Below are positions 1 to 7,281 of a DNA stretch of 64,000 bases, in pieces. Origin of the DNA: Arthrobacter sp. S39 (GTDB lineage Bacteria; Actinomycetota; Actinomycetes; Actinomycetales; Micrococcaceae); the NCBI RefSeq assembly GCF_004320525.1, contig NZ_SIHX01000001.1:186001-250000 (forward strand). The letters run 5' to 3'. The first letter of the stretch is position 1. Every line of letters starts with the position of its first letter. The position numbers and the translations under genes are program-made. Under the pieces are notes generated by a model, which saw nothing but the letters and a program-made list of their open reading frames with translations, did no database searches and was not told the origin of the DNA.

Positions 1-93
1 CTTAATCTTCTGGCGGCTCTTAGTATGGGTCTTGCACCGGTTTCGGCCGTGGGTTCGCTGGCGTACTTCATAGACAAACTACTCATCTACTAA
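1..93 (+). CDS. C-terminal fragment of an unidentified protein, probably membrane
   Basis: From the first base the frame reads about 30 codons without a stop to TAA at 91-93. The residues are mostly hydrophobic (Leu/Ala/Gly/Val, ending in Lys-Leu-Leu-Ile-Tyr), as expected for the last membrane helix of a polytopic protein. The next gene starts 17 nt later on the same strand, which fits an operon. The upstream part lies outside the window, so the family cannot be named. It could also be chance open sequence. Confidence 0.35.
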   Translation, partial: LNLLAALSMGLAPVSAVGSLAYFIDKLLIY

Positions 94-109
94 GCGTTAG
101 GATGGCATC

Positions 110-223
110 ATGTCCGTACTTGCATTTGAAATTTTCTTCCTTGTCCTGCTCGGTATCGCCAGCCTTTCCATGGCCTGGTTCGCGGGATTTGTTGTCTACC
201 GCCTCTTCAAAGGCCAGAAGTAG
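110..223 (+). CDS. 37-residue small membrane protein
   Basis: ATG at 110 to TAG at 221-223 encodes a 37-residue peptide. It begins MSVLAFEIFFLVLLGIASLS, carries one long hydrophobic segment over roughly residues 3-31, and ends in a basic tail (RLFKGQK). A GTTAGGATGG stretch just upstream supplies a weak ribosome-binding site. It sits 16 nt after the preceding stop and 39 nt before the nitrobindin gene on the same strand. One helix plus a positive cytosolic tail suggests a small single-pass membrane peptide. No family is recognised. Confidence 0.5.
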   Translation: MSVLAFEIFFLVLLGIASLSMAWFAGFVVYRLFKGQK

Positions 224-262
224 ACCGTTTCCACCAGCTAGCCGTTTCCCGAGGTAATTGCT

Positions 263-877
263 GTGCCGATTGAGATTCCCACAGACCTGACTCCCGAACT
301 CGTTCCGCTTTCCTGGCTCATTGGTGAGTGGGAAGGCAGCGGCCGGCTCGGCAGCGGCGACGAGGACTCGGAACACTTCTTCCAGCACGTGTCCTTCACG
401 CATAACGGTCTGCCGTACCTGCAGTACCGCGCGGAGAGCTGGTTAACGGCCGACGACGGCACGCGCCTGCGGCCGCTCACCGTTGAGACCGGTTTCTGGG
501 CACTGGAGCGCAAACAGCTCGACGCCGACGGCGGCCCCGGCCTGATCCCGGCGGACATCGTCCCGGCCCTCAAGAGCGCCGACGAGGTGGAAGCCCTGCG
601 CAACAACGACGGCGGGTTCGACATCTCCGTCTCCATTGCGCACCCCGGCGGAATTTCCGAGCTGTACTACGGCCAGATCAAGGGACCGCAGATCCAGCTC
701 ACCACCGACATGGTGATGCGCGGCAGCCACTCCAAGGACTACAGCGCCGCCACCCGGATCTTCGGCCTGGTGGATGGCAACCTGCTCTGGCGCTGGGACG
801 TCGCCGCCGGCGGCACATCGCAGCCGGGCAAGGGTCTCGAGGCGCATGCCTCGGCGTTCCTGAAAAAAGTTTCCTGA
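263..877 (+). CDS. Nitrobindin-like (THAP4-type heme-binding) beta-barrel protein, FABP-like
   Basis: 204 residues, the usual length for bacterial nitrobindin / UPF0678 fatty-acid-binding-like proteins. The N-terminal GEWEGSG motif (residues 21-27) matches the family G-x-W-x-G-x-G signature, and alternating polar/hydrophobic strands follow, as in a ten-stranded barrel. Characterised homologues bind ferric heme through a C-terminal histidine and react with NO and peroxynitrite. Here His195, in the final HASAFLKK stretch, is the likely axial ligand. The older FABP label comes from fold similarity only. Heme binding is inferred from motif conservation. The gene follows the 37-residue membrane ORF and precedes a flavodoxin-fold reductase. 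Confidence 0.85.
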   Translation: MPIEIPTDLTPELVPLSWLIGEWEGSGRLGSGDEDSEHFFQHVSFTHNGLPYLQYRAESWLTADDGTRLRPLTVETGFWALERKQLDADGGPGLIPADIVPALKSADEVEALRNNDGGFDISVSIAHPGGISELYYGQIKGPQIQLTTDMVMRGSHSKDYSAATRIFGLVDGNLLWRWDVAAGGTSQPGKGLEAHASAFLKKVS

Positions 878-950
878 CCCCTGCGCCGCCCTGGCCGTCA
901 GTACACTTGGTTTCCTAGGCTTCACCCGCGAGTGAATCACAGGGAGCGTC

Positions 951-1673
951 ATGGCTGCACCGCAGAACACCACTGATTACAGCGATCTGAAGGCACTGTT
1001 CTTTAACGGGACGCTGAAAAAATCCCCGCAGACGTCCAACACCGAGGGCCTGATCGAAGTCAGCCGACGCATCATGGAAAAGCAGGGCGTCAGCACCCGC
1101 ATCATCCGGACCGTAGACCACGACATCGCGAGCGGCGTGTATCCGGACATGACCGAATACGGCTGGTCCACCGATGAGTGGCCCGAGCTCTATCCGGCGG
1201 TGCAGGAAGCGGACATCGTGGTGGTTGCCGGCCCCATCTGGCTGGGCGACAACTCCTCGCAGACCAAGAAACTCATCGAACGGCTCTATGCCCACTCGGG
1301 GCAGCTGAACAGCAAAGGGCAGTGGGCGTTCTACCCCAAGGTGGGCGGCTGCCTGATCACCGGCAACGAAGACGGCATCAAGCATTGTTCCATGAACGTC
1401 CTCTACAGCCTGCAGCACGTCGGTTTCACCATCCCGCCGCAGGCCGACGCCGGCTGGATCGGTCCGGTGGGCCCCGGCCCGAGCTACCTGGACGAAGGGT
1501 CCGGCGGCCCCGAATCCGACTTCACCAACCGGAACACCACGTTCATGACCTGGAACCTGTTGCATTTCGCCAGGATGCTCAAGGACGCCGGCGGGATTCC
1601 TGCCTACGGCAACCTTCCGGAAGAATGGAAAGCCGGAACACGGTTCGATTTCGAAAACCCGGAATACCGCTAG
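951..1673 (+). CDS. Flavodoxin-fold NAD(P)H-dependent oxidoreductase (WrbA / FMN-reductase type)
   Basis: 240 residues. The first strand (LKALFFNGTLKKSP, about residues 12-25) is the FMN-phosphate loop typical of NADPH-dependent FMN reductases. A second flavin-contact segment lies near residue 88 (ADIVVVAGPIWLGDNSS), followed by a conserved KPL-like helix start. A GGCLITGNEDG loop resembles the isoalloxazine-binding region of multimeric flavodoxins. An AGGGAG ribosome-binding site lies 5-10 nt before the ATG. Members reduce quinones or nitro compounds or hand electrons to acceptors. The substrate cannot be deduced. Promoter and operon relation to the nitrobindin gene 73 nt upstream are unclear. 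Confidence 0.85.
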   Translation: MAAPQNTTDYSDLKALFFNGTLKKSPQTSNTEGLIEVSRRIMEKQGVSTRIIRTVDHDIASGVYPDMTEYGWSTDEWPELYPAVQEADIVVVAGPIWLGDNSSQTKKLIERLYAHSGQLNSKGQWAFYPKVGGCLITGNEDGIKHCSMNVLYSLQHVGFTIPPQADAGWIGPVGPGPSYLDEGSGGPESDFTNRNTTFMTWNLLHFARMLKDAGGIPAYGNLPEEWKAGTRFDFENPEYR

Positions 1674-1742
1674 TCCCCACCGGTGGTCGAGACCCGCTGC
1701 CGTGACCGGAATACACACTGACCAAAGGACGTTGCCCCCAGT

Positions 1743-2825
1743 ATGACTACTCCCAGCCCCTTGTTGTCGCGCCCTGGCGCCGTCGAGGGCGGCGGCGCTG
1801 ACGCCGGCGTCGCATCCCACTACGGTGAGCCGCTGCGCGAGCAGCGCGCGCTCGCTGCCGGCACCGCCGTCGTCGACCTCTCCCACCGCGGCGTGGTGAC
1901 TGTCAGCGGTCCGGACCGGCTGAGCTGGCTGAACACGCTGTCCTCGCAGCTGGTCACCGGCCTGCAGCCTGGGGAATCAAGCGAGCTGCTCCTGCTCAGC
2001 ATCCAGGGCCGGATCGAGTTCGACGCCCGGGTGGTGGACGACGGCGGGACCACCTGGCTGATCGTTGAGGCCGCCGAGGCAGGGCCGCTGGCTGAGTGGC
2101 TCAACAGGATGAAGTTCATGCTGCGCGTCGAAATCACCGATGTCTCCGCAGACTGGGCAGTGCTCGGGTCCACCAAGGAAGTGCCGGAATGGTCCGGCCT
2201 GCAGGCGTGGCGGGATCCCTGGCCCCATGTGGGCGCCGGCGGCTACTCGTACGCAGTGGTTCCGGAAGAAAACCACCCCGGGCTGGAACGCCCGTGGTTC
2301 GAGTACCTGGTACCGGCCGCCGAGCTGGAGCAGACGGTGGGGGACAGGCCGCTTGCAGGTGTGCTGGCGGCCGAGGCGCTCCGCGTCGCTGCCTGGCGTC
2401 CACGGCTCGGCTCGGAAACCGACGACAAAACCATCCCGCACGAACTGGACCTGCTCCGCACTGCCGTGCACCTGTCCAAGGGCTGCTACAAGGGCCAGGA
2501 GACCATAGCCCGGGTGCACAACCTGGGCCATCCGCCGCGGCGGCTGGTGTTCCTCCAGCTGGACGGGTCGCAGCACACCATGCCGGCCCCGGGCAGCCAG
2601 GTCCTGCTCGGCGAGCGGAAGGTCGGCACGGTGACCTCCGTGGCCCAGCACTTTGAAATGGGCCCCGTGGCCCTGGCCGTCATCAAAAGGTCCGTTTCAC
2701 CCGATGAAATACTGACTGTGCTGGACGGCGAGGAACCGTACACCGCCGCCCAGGAAGTGATTGTTGCGCCCGACGCCGGCCAGGTCGTGGGGCGCCAGAC
2801 TGGATTCCTGAGGGGGACCCGCTAA
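1743..2825 (+). CDS. ygfZ: YgfZ-type folate-binding protein (GcvT/IbaG57 fold), Fe-S cluster repair
   Basis: 360 residues with the aminomethyltransferase-like fold. The hallmark motif KGCYKGQE is at residues 246-253, matching the K-G-C-[YF]-x-G-Q-E signature of YgfZ/IBA57, whose cysteine is needed for tetrahydrofolate-dependent maintenance of certain Fe-S enzymes. The N-terminal half (DLSHRGVVTVSGPDRLSWLN) is the GcvT-like folate pocket. The C-terminal barrel begins near residue 263 (HPPRRLVFLQLDG). The stop codon overlaps the next ATG by one base (TAATG), so the ankyrin gene is probably translationally coupled. Glycine cleavage T protein is less likely because the KGCYKGQE motif is specific to YgfZ. 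Confidence 0.88.
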   Translation: MTTPSPLLSRPGAVEGGGADAGVASHYGEPLREQRALAAGTAVVDLSHRGVVTVSGPDRLSWLNTLSSQLVTGLQPGESSELLLLSIQGRIEFDARVVDDGGTTWLIVEAAEAGPLAEWLNRMKFMLRVEITDVSADWAVLGSTKEVPEWSGLQAWRDPWPHVGAGGYSYAVVPEENHPGLERPWFEYLVPAAELEQTVGDRPLAGVLAAEALRVAAWRPRLGSETDDKTIPHELDLLRTAVHLSKGCYKGQETIARVHNLGHPPRRLVFLQLDGSQHTMPAPGSQVLLGERKVGTVTSVAQHFEMGPVALAVIKRSVSPDEILTVLDGEEPYTAAQEVIVAPDAGQVVGRQTGFLRGTR

Positions 2826-3250
2826 TGACAGAAAACACCGCATCCGGCCCGGCAACACCCGGCTCACCGGTACCTGACGACGAAACCGTCGCGCTCGCCC
2901 ACAAGCTGTTCCAGGCCGCCAGGGAAGGCGACACCGGGCTCCTGCGCGGCTACCTCAGCGCCGGGGCTCCGGCCACCATGACCAACGCCGCCGGGGATTC
3001 GCTGCTGATGCTGGCCGCCTACCACGGCCACGTGGAGACCGTGCAGCTGATCCTGGAGCATGGGGCCGAGCCTGACACCGCCAATGACCGCGGCCAGACG
3101 CCCCTGGCCGGGGCGGCGTTCAAGGGGTACACGGACGTTGCCCGGGTGCTGCTGGACGCCGGAGCCGATCCCGACGCCGGTACGCCGTCGGCCCGGGCCG
3201 CCGCGCAGATGTTCGCCCGCACCGAAATCCTCGGGCTGCTGGGGAACTGA
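2825..3250 (+). CDS. Ankyrin-repeat protein
   Basis: 141 residues. After a 35-residue polar leader there are about three ankyrin repeats. The clearest units are GDSLLMLAAYHGHVETVQLI and GQTPLAGAAFKGYTDVARVL, each followed by the LL-x-x-GA-x-x-x turn. A C-terminal capping helix lies at RAAAQMFARTEILGLLG. Such short bacterial ankyrin proteins are protein-binding modules without enzymatic activity. The partner is unknown. The ATG overlaps the upstream ygfZ stop by one base and the MFS gene begins 3 nt downstream, so the three genes probably form one transcript. Confidence 0.85.
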   Translation: MTENTASGPATPGSPVPDDETVALAHKLFQAAREGDTGLLRGYLSAGAPATMTNAAGDSLLMLAAYHGHVETVQLILEHGAEPDTANDRGQTPLAGAAFKGYTDVARVLLDAGADPDAGTPSARAAAQMFARTEILGLLGN

Positions 3251-3253
3251 CCT

Positions 3254-4783
3254 TTGGAAAACGTGGCCCGGCCCTGGCCTGCCCTCTGGTCACTGGTGAT
3301 CGGGTTCTTTATGATCCTGATCGACACCACCATCGTCTCGGTGGCCAACCCCAGCATCATGGAGGGGCTGGGCACGGACATCAATGCCGTGATCTGGGTG
3401 ACCAGCGCCTACCTCCTCGCGTACGCCGTGCCGTTGCTGATCACCGGCCGGCTTGGTGACCGGTTCGGTCCCAAAAAGCTGTACCTCCTGGGCCTGGTGG
3501 TTTTCACCCTCGCGTCCTTGTGGTGCGGGCTCTCGGGCGACATCCAGTCCCTGATCACCGCGCGGGTCCTGCAGGGCCTCGGTGCTGCCATCATGACGCC
3601 GCAGACCATGGCCGTGATCACCAGGATCTTCCCGCCGGACCGGCGCGGTGCCGCCATGGGGCTTTGGGGAGCCACCGCGGGCATGGCCACCCTGGTGGGC
3701 CCCATCCTCGGCGGCGTCCTGGTGGACAGCCTCGGCTGGGAATGGATCTTCTTCATCAACATCCCGGTCGGGATCGTGGGCTTCATCCTCGCCTGGCGTT
3801 TTGTCCCGTCCCTCAGCACCCACCCGCACCGGTTCGACATCCCCGGCGTGCTGCTCAGCGCCGTCGGACTCTTCCTGCTGGTGTTCGGCATCCAGGAGGG
3901 CGAGACCTACAACTGGGGCACCATCGCCGGGCCGCTCAGCGTCTGGAGCCTGATCATCGCCGGGATTGTGGTGCTGGCCGGCTTCATCGCCTGGCAGCGT
4001 TTCAATAAGGGTGAGCCGCTCTTGCCGCTGGACCTGTTCCGCGACCGTAATTTTTCGCTGGCAAACATCGGTATCACCACCGTCGGGTTCACCGTGACCG
4101 CCTTCGGGCTGCCGCTGATCTTCTACTACCAGATGGTCCGCGGCATGACCCCGACGCAGTCGGCCCTGATGATGGTGCCCATGGCGCTCATCTCCGGCGG
4201 ACTCGCCCCCGTGGTGGGGAAGATCATCGACCGCGTCAACCCCAAATACATCACCTCCGGTGGTCTGGTGCTGATGGCCGTGGCGCTGGTGTGGAACTCG
4301 GTCCTGATGCACCCGGACACGCCCATCCTGCTGTTCCTGCTGCCCAGCGCCGTGCTGGGCTTTGCCAACGCCGGCATCTGGGCTCCGTTGAGTTCGACGG
4401 CGACTCGGAACCTTCCGCCGCGCCAGGCCGGAGCCGGGTCAGGCGTTTACAACACCACCCGCCAGATCGGCGCCGTGCTGGGCAGCGCGGCCATTGCAGT
4501 GCTGATCCAGTCGCGGCTGGCTGCAGAACTTCCCGCCGGGGGACCCGGCGGCGAAAGCATGGAATTCTCCGGCCGGCTTCCGGAAGCCCTCCATGAGGGG
4601 TTTTCGACGGCGATGGGCCAGTCCATCCTGCTGCCGGCGGCCGTGATCCTGGTGGGGGCAGCAGTGGCGCTGTTCTTCGCCAAACCCAAAGCGGTGAATG
4701 GCTGGGGCGCGGTGTCAGCCCAGGTGCACGCTGGTGTGGATCCCGCCGGTGGACAGCCCAAGTTTTCGGGCCAGGGCCACTGA
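3254..4783 (+). CDS. MFS drug:H+ antiporter, DHA2 (14-TM) family
   Basis: 509 residues of polytopic membrane protein. Motif A (GRLGDRFGPKKLYLLG) lies between TM2 and TM3, motif C-like glycines are in TM5 (GPILGGVLVDSLGWEWIFFIN), and VLQGLGAA lies in TM4, all characteristic of EmrB/QacA-type exporters. TM1 carries the DTTIV acidic signature (residues 18-22). The start used here is TTG at 3254, 3 nt after the ankyrin stop. A GTG at 3263 would remove three residues and is equally possible. The last 69 nt overlap the 3' end of the convergent GNAT gene. The substrate is unknown. Multidrug or lincosamide-type export is the family norm. Confidence 0.9.
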   Translation: MENVARPWPALWSLVIGFFMILIDTTIVSVANPSIMEGLGTDINAVIWVTSAYLLAYAVPLLITGRLGDRFGPKKLYLLGLVVFTLASLWCGLSGDIQSLITARVLQGLGAAIMTPQTMAVITRIFPPDRRGAAMGLWGATAGMATLVGPILGGVLVDSLGWEWIFFINIPVGIVGFILAWRFVPSLSTHPHRFDIPGVLLSAVGLFLLVFGIQEGETYNWGTIAGPLSVWSLIIAGIVVLAGFIAWQRFNKGEPLLPLDLFRDRNFSLANIGITTVGFTVTAFGLPLIFYYQMVRGMTPTQSALMMVPMALISGGLAPVVGKIIDRVNPKYITSGGLVLMAVALVWNSVLMHPDTPILLFLLPSAVLGFANAGIWAPLSSTATRNLPPRQAGAGSGVYNTTRQIGAVLGSAAIAVLIQSRLAAELPAGGPGGESMEFSGRLPEALHEGFSTAMGQSILLPAAVILVGAAVALFFAKPKAVNGWGAVSAQVHAGVDPAGGQPKFSGQGH

Positions 4784-5431
4784 TCCGGTGTTGCTGACCT
4801 CGGCACGCCATTGGATGGTTAGTCCGGCCGCGAGCGCTTCGTGGGCAGCAATGGATGCCGCCAGCGAGCCAAGCCCGCGCCGCCGCCACTCCGGATCCAC
4901 CAGTACGCCAAGGTGGCCCAGCAGGCCTTCCCACTCCGAGTAGGCTCCGCAGGCTACCGGGACCCGCCGGCCGTCCACCTCATGGACGATGGTGTACCGG
5001 TTTTCGAGGTCCGAGAGCCCCACTTCGTTGACGTCGTCCGGCGGGCACAGCCCTTCCAGCTCGATCGCTTCCGGGTTGCCGTGGGATACGGTCAGGTCGT
5101 CGGACGGCTGCTTCAGGGGCAGGTCGTCGGCGAAGAACAGCGCGGCCGCGCCCAGGCCGTGGCCGCCATGGGCACGGGTCATGGTCAGCAGGGTGACGTG
5201 CTGGGCCATCTCTTCGTCCGGAATTGCGGCGGCGGCGTCAATCACCCATTGCGGGCCCACCAGGGCTGAGCTGCCGAAGAGCCGTACAAAGTCAACGGTC
5301 TTCGCCGAGTCGTCTGCCCGGACAATCCGCTCGCCGGACGCCAGCGACGCGGCGAAAGCGTCGTCGTCGAGCCCCAGCCGCCGGGCCCACGCGAGCTGGA
5401 TGATGGCGGCGGAACCGGGGTCAAGAGTCAT
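4715..5431 (-). CDS. GNAT family N-acetyltransferase
   Basis: 238 residues. The C-terminal half holds the GNAT acetyl-CoA site: a LGVLVDPEWRRRGLGSLAAS segment (motif A, with the RRRGLG pyrophosphate loop), then AHEALAAGLTIQWRAEVSNTGSVAL with the conserved Asn-x-x-S-x-x-L-A-x-K-LG end. The N-terminal half is a less conserved acceptor domain. The substrate cannot be assigned. The 3' end overlaps the MFS gene by 69 nt in convergent orientation, so the last 23 codons are complementary to MFS coding sequence. A palindromic element lies just upstream of the start. Confidence 0.85.
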   Translation of the reverse strand: MTLDPGSAAIIQLAWARRLGLDDDAFAASLASGERIVRADDSAKTVDFVRLFGSSALVGPQWVIDAAAAIPDEEMAQHVTLLTMTRAHGGHGLGAAALFFADDLPLKQPSDDLTVSHGNPEAIELEGLCPPDDVNEVGLSDLENRYTIVHEVDGRRVPVACGAYSEWEGLLGHLGVLVDPEWRRRGLGSLAASIAAHEALAAGLTIQWRAEVSNTGSVALARKLGLSTGGIHTSVHLG

Positions 5432-5456
5432 CTCCCCAGCCTACCCAGCACAGGGA

Positions 5457-5516
5457 GGCGCGAACGTACACTTGGGGCCCGCATTCAAAAGGGGGCCTCA
5501 ACTGTACGTTCGCGCC
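5457..5516. repeat. Intergenic palindrome, family member A
   Basis: Perfect 14-bp outer arms (GGCGCGAACGTACA and its complement at 5503-5516). Then comes a single C/C mismatch at pair 15, a further nine pairs (one G-T) and a 12-nt loop. It lies 8 nt past the pfkA stop and upstream of the GNAT start. Its architecture matches elements at 14979 and 23119, and it may act as a terminator. Confidence 0.75.
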
Positions 5517-5524
5517 GAGGCGGC

Positions 5525-6550
5525 TTAGCCGAACAGGACCGCGGCTTCGTCGTACCGGTTCTGCGGAACGGTCTTCAGCTTGCCCAGCGCTTCCGCGAAG
5601 CCCACGTGCTCGATGTCGGTGCCCTTGAGCGCCACCATGGTGCCCCAGTAGCCCTCCACCACGGAGTCGATGGCGGCCATGCCCAGCCGGGTGGCCAGCA
5701 CGCGGTCGAAGGCCGACGGGACGCCGCCGCGCTGGATGTGGCCAAGGATGGTGGCCCGGGTTTCGATGCCGGTGCGGGCCTCCAGTTCGGGGGCCAGCTG
5801 GTCCGCGATGCCACCCAGCCGGGGCCGGCCGAAGGTGTCCAGGCCGCGTTCGGAGTGGGGCGTTTCCATGTGGTCCGGCACGAAGCCTTCGGCCACCACC
5901 ACCAGGGGTGCGCGGCCACGGTCGTGGGCTTCCTGCACCCATTCGGTGATCTGTTCGATGCTGACCTTCTGCTCCGGGATCAGGATGGCGTGGGCACCGG
6001 CGGCCATGCCGGCGTGCAGGGCGATCCACCCCACGTGGCGGCCCATGACCTCGGCGATCATGCAGCGGTGGTGCGATTCGCCGGTGGTGCGCAGCCGGTC
6101 GATGGCCTCCGTGGCGATCTGGACTGCGGTGTCAAAACCGAACGTGTAGTCCGTGGCGTCGAGGTCGTTGTCAACGGTCTTGGGGACGCCGACGATCTTC
6201 AGCCCGGCGTCGGTAAGGCGCTTGGCAGCCGCGAGGGTTCCCTCACCGCCGATGGCGATGATCGCGTCGATGCCCAGCCGGTCCATGTGGGCCTTGATGA
6301 CGTCCGGGCCGCCGCCGTTCTCGAACGGGTTGGTGCGGGACGTTCCCAGGATGGTGCCGCCCTGCTTGGCGATGCCGCGGACCATGGCGCGGGGGATGTC
6401 GATGATGTCGCCTTCAACGACGCCGCGCCAGCCGTCCAGGAACCCCACGAATTCGTGGCCGTGGATGGCGATGCCTTTCAGGACGGCTCCGCGGATGACG
6501 GCGTTCAGTCCGGGGCAGTCGCCACCGCTGGTAAGAATTCCAATTTTCAT
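5525..6550 (-). CDS. pfkA: 6-phosphofructokinase (ATP type)
   Basis: 341 residues from the ATG at 6550. A longer open frame upstream lacks family similarity, whereas MKIGILTSGGDCPG is the canonical PFK beginning. GGDCPG (residues 9-14) is the nucleotide loop. GGEGT (101-105) keeps the glycine that marks ATP rather than pyrophosphate use, although the usual Asp is Glu here. TVDNDLD (125-131) contains the catalytic Asp, EVMGRHVGW the fructose-6-phosphate loop, and GHIQRGG follows. The reaction is fructose 6-phosphate to fructose 1,6-bisphosphate in glycolysis. The TVDNDLDATDYTFG variant resembles the actinobacterial mixed-substrate group, so phosphoryl donor choice needs biochemical proof. Monocistronic, with palindrome A after its stop. 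Confidence 0.93.
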   Translation of the reverse strand: MKIGILTSGGDCPGLNAVIRGAVLKGIAIHGHEFVGFLDGWRGVVEGDIIDIPRAMVRGIAKQGGTILGTSRTNPFENGGGPDVIKAHMDRLGIDAIIAIGGEGTLAAAKRLTDAGLKIVGVPKTVDNDLDATDYTFGFDTAVQIATEAIDRLRTTGESHHRCMIAEVMGRHVGWIALHAGMAAGAHAILIPEQKVSIEQITEWVQEAHDRGRAPLVVVAEGFVPDHMETPHSERGLDTFGRPRLGGIADQLAPELEARTGIETRATILGHIQRGGVPSAFDRVLATRLGMAAIDSVVEGYWGTMVALKGTDIEHVGFAEALGKLKTVPQNRYDEAAVLFG

Positions 6551-6648
6551 GTCTCGGCTCAAATCCTGGTGTGAAGGTTTACAGGCAGAGCGCCACGCTG
6601 AGCTCACCCTAGATTCTAGTGGTCGGTGTGGGGTACGACACAAACTGG

Positions 6649-7281
6649 TTACAAAAGGCCCCGTTCCATGGCGAGGACCACGGCCCGGGTCCTGTCGTCC
6701 ACGTCCAGCTTGTTGAAGATCCTCAGCAGGTGGGTTTTGACCGTCGCTTCGGCGATGTGCAGGCGTGCGGCTGCCTCCGGATTGCTCAGTCCCTGGGCGA
6801 CGCAGCGGAGGACCTCCACCTCCCTGGCCGTGAGCCGCGGCAGCTCCGGCGACCGCATGCGCGAGACCAGGCGGGCCGCAACCGGCGGCGCCAGGACCGT
6901 CTCACCACGCGCGGCAGCGCGCACGGCCTCGATGATCCGGTCCCCGGGCGTGTCCTTGAGGAGGTAGCCCACCGCGCCGGACTCCACCGCGCGCATGATG
7001 TCGGAGTCGTCGTCGTACGTGGTCAGCACCAGGACCTTGGTGTCGGGAAACCGGTCCCGGATTTGCGCGGTGGCGCCGGCGCCGTCAAGGACGGGCATCC
7101 GCAGGTCCATGAGTACGACGGCGGGGCGTAGCCGGCTGACGGCGTCCACCGCCTCCTGGCCGTTGGCCGCGGCGGCCACCACGTCGATGCCCTCTGCCGT
7201 GTCCAGCAGCGCGGCAAGGCCGCTCCGGACGACGGGGTGGTCGTCGGCCAGGACCACCGTGACAGTTCCCGGGGCGCTCAT
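6649..7281 (-). CDS. LuxR/NarL-family response regulator
   Basis: 210 residues. The receiver domain has LADDHP (acidic pocket, residues 11-16), the phosphoacceptor Asp59 in LMDLRMP, and switch Thr/Lys residues (VLTTYDD, YLLKDTPG). The C-terminal LuxR helix-turn-helix reads LTAREVEVLRCVAQGLSNPE followed by AEATVKTHLLRIFNKL. The start overlaps the histidine-kinase stop by 4 nt (ATGA), so the pair is co-translated. It probably regulates the adjacent ABC exporter genes and its own operon. A 13-nt perfect palindrome ahead of the kinase gene is a candidate site. Confidence 0.93.
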   Translation of the reverse strand: MSAPGTVTVVLADDHPVVRSGLAALLDTAEGIDVVAAAANGQEAVDAVSRLRPAVVLMDLRMPVLDGAGATAQIRDRFPDTKVLVLTTYDDDSDIMRAVESGAVGYLLKDTPGDRIIEAVRAAARGETVLAPPVAARLVSRMRSPELPRLTAREVEVLRCVAQGLSNPEAAARLHIAEATVKTHLLRIFNKLDVDDRTRAVVLAMERGLL

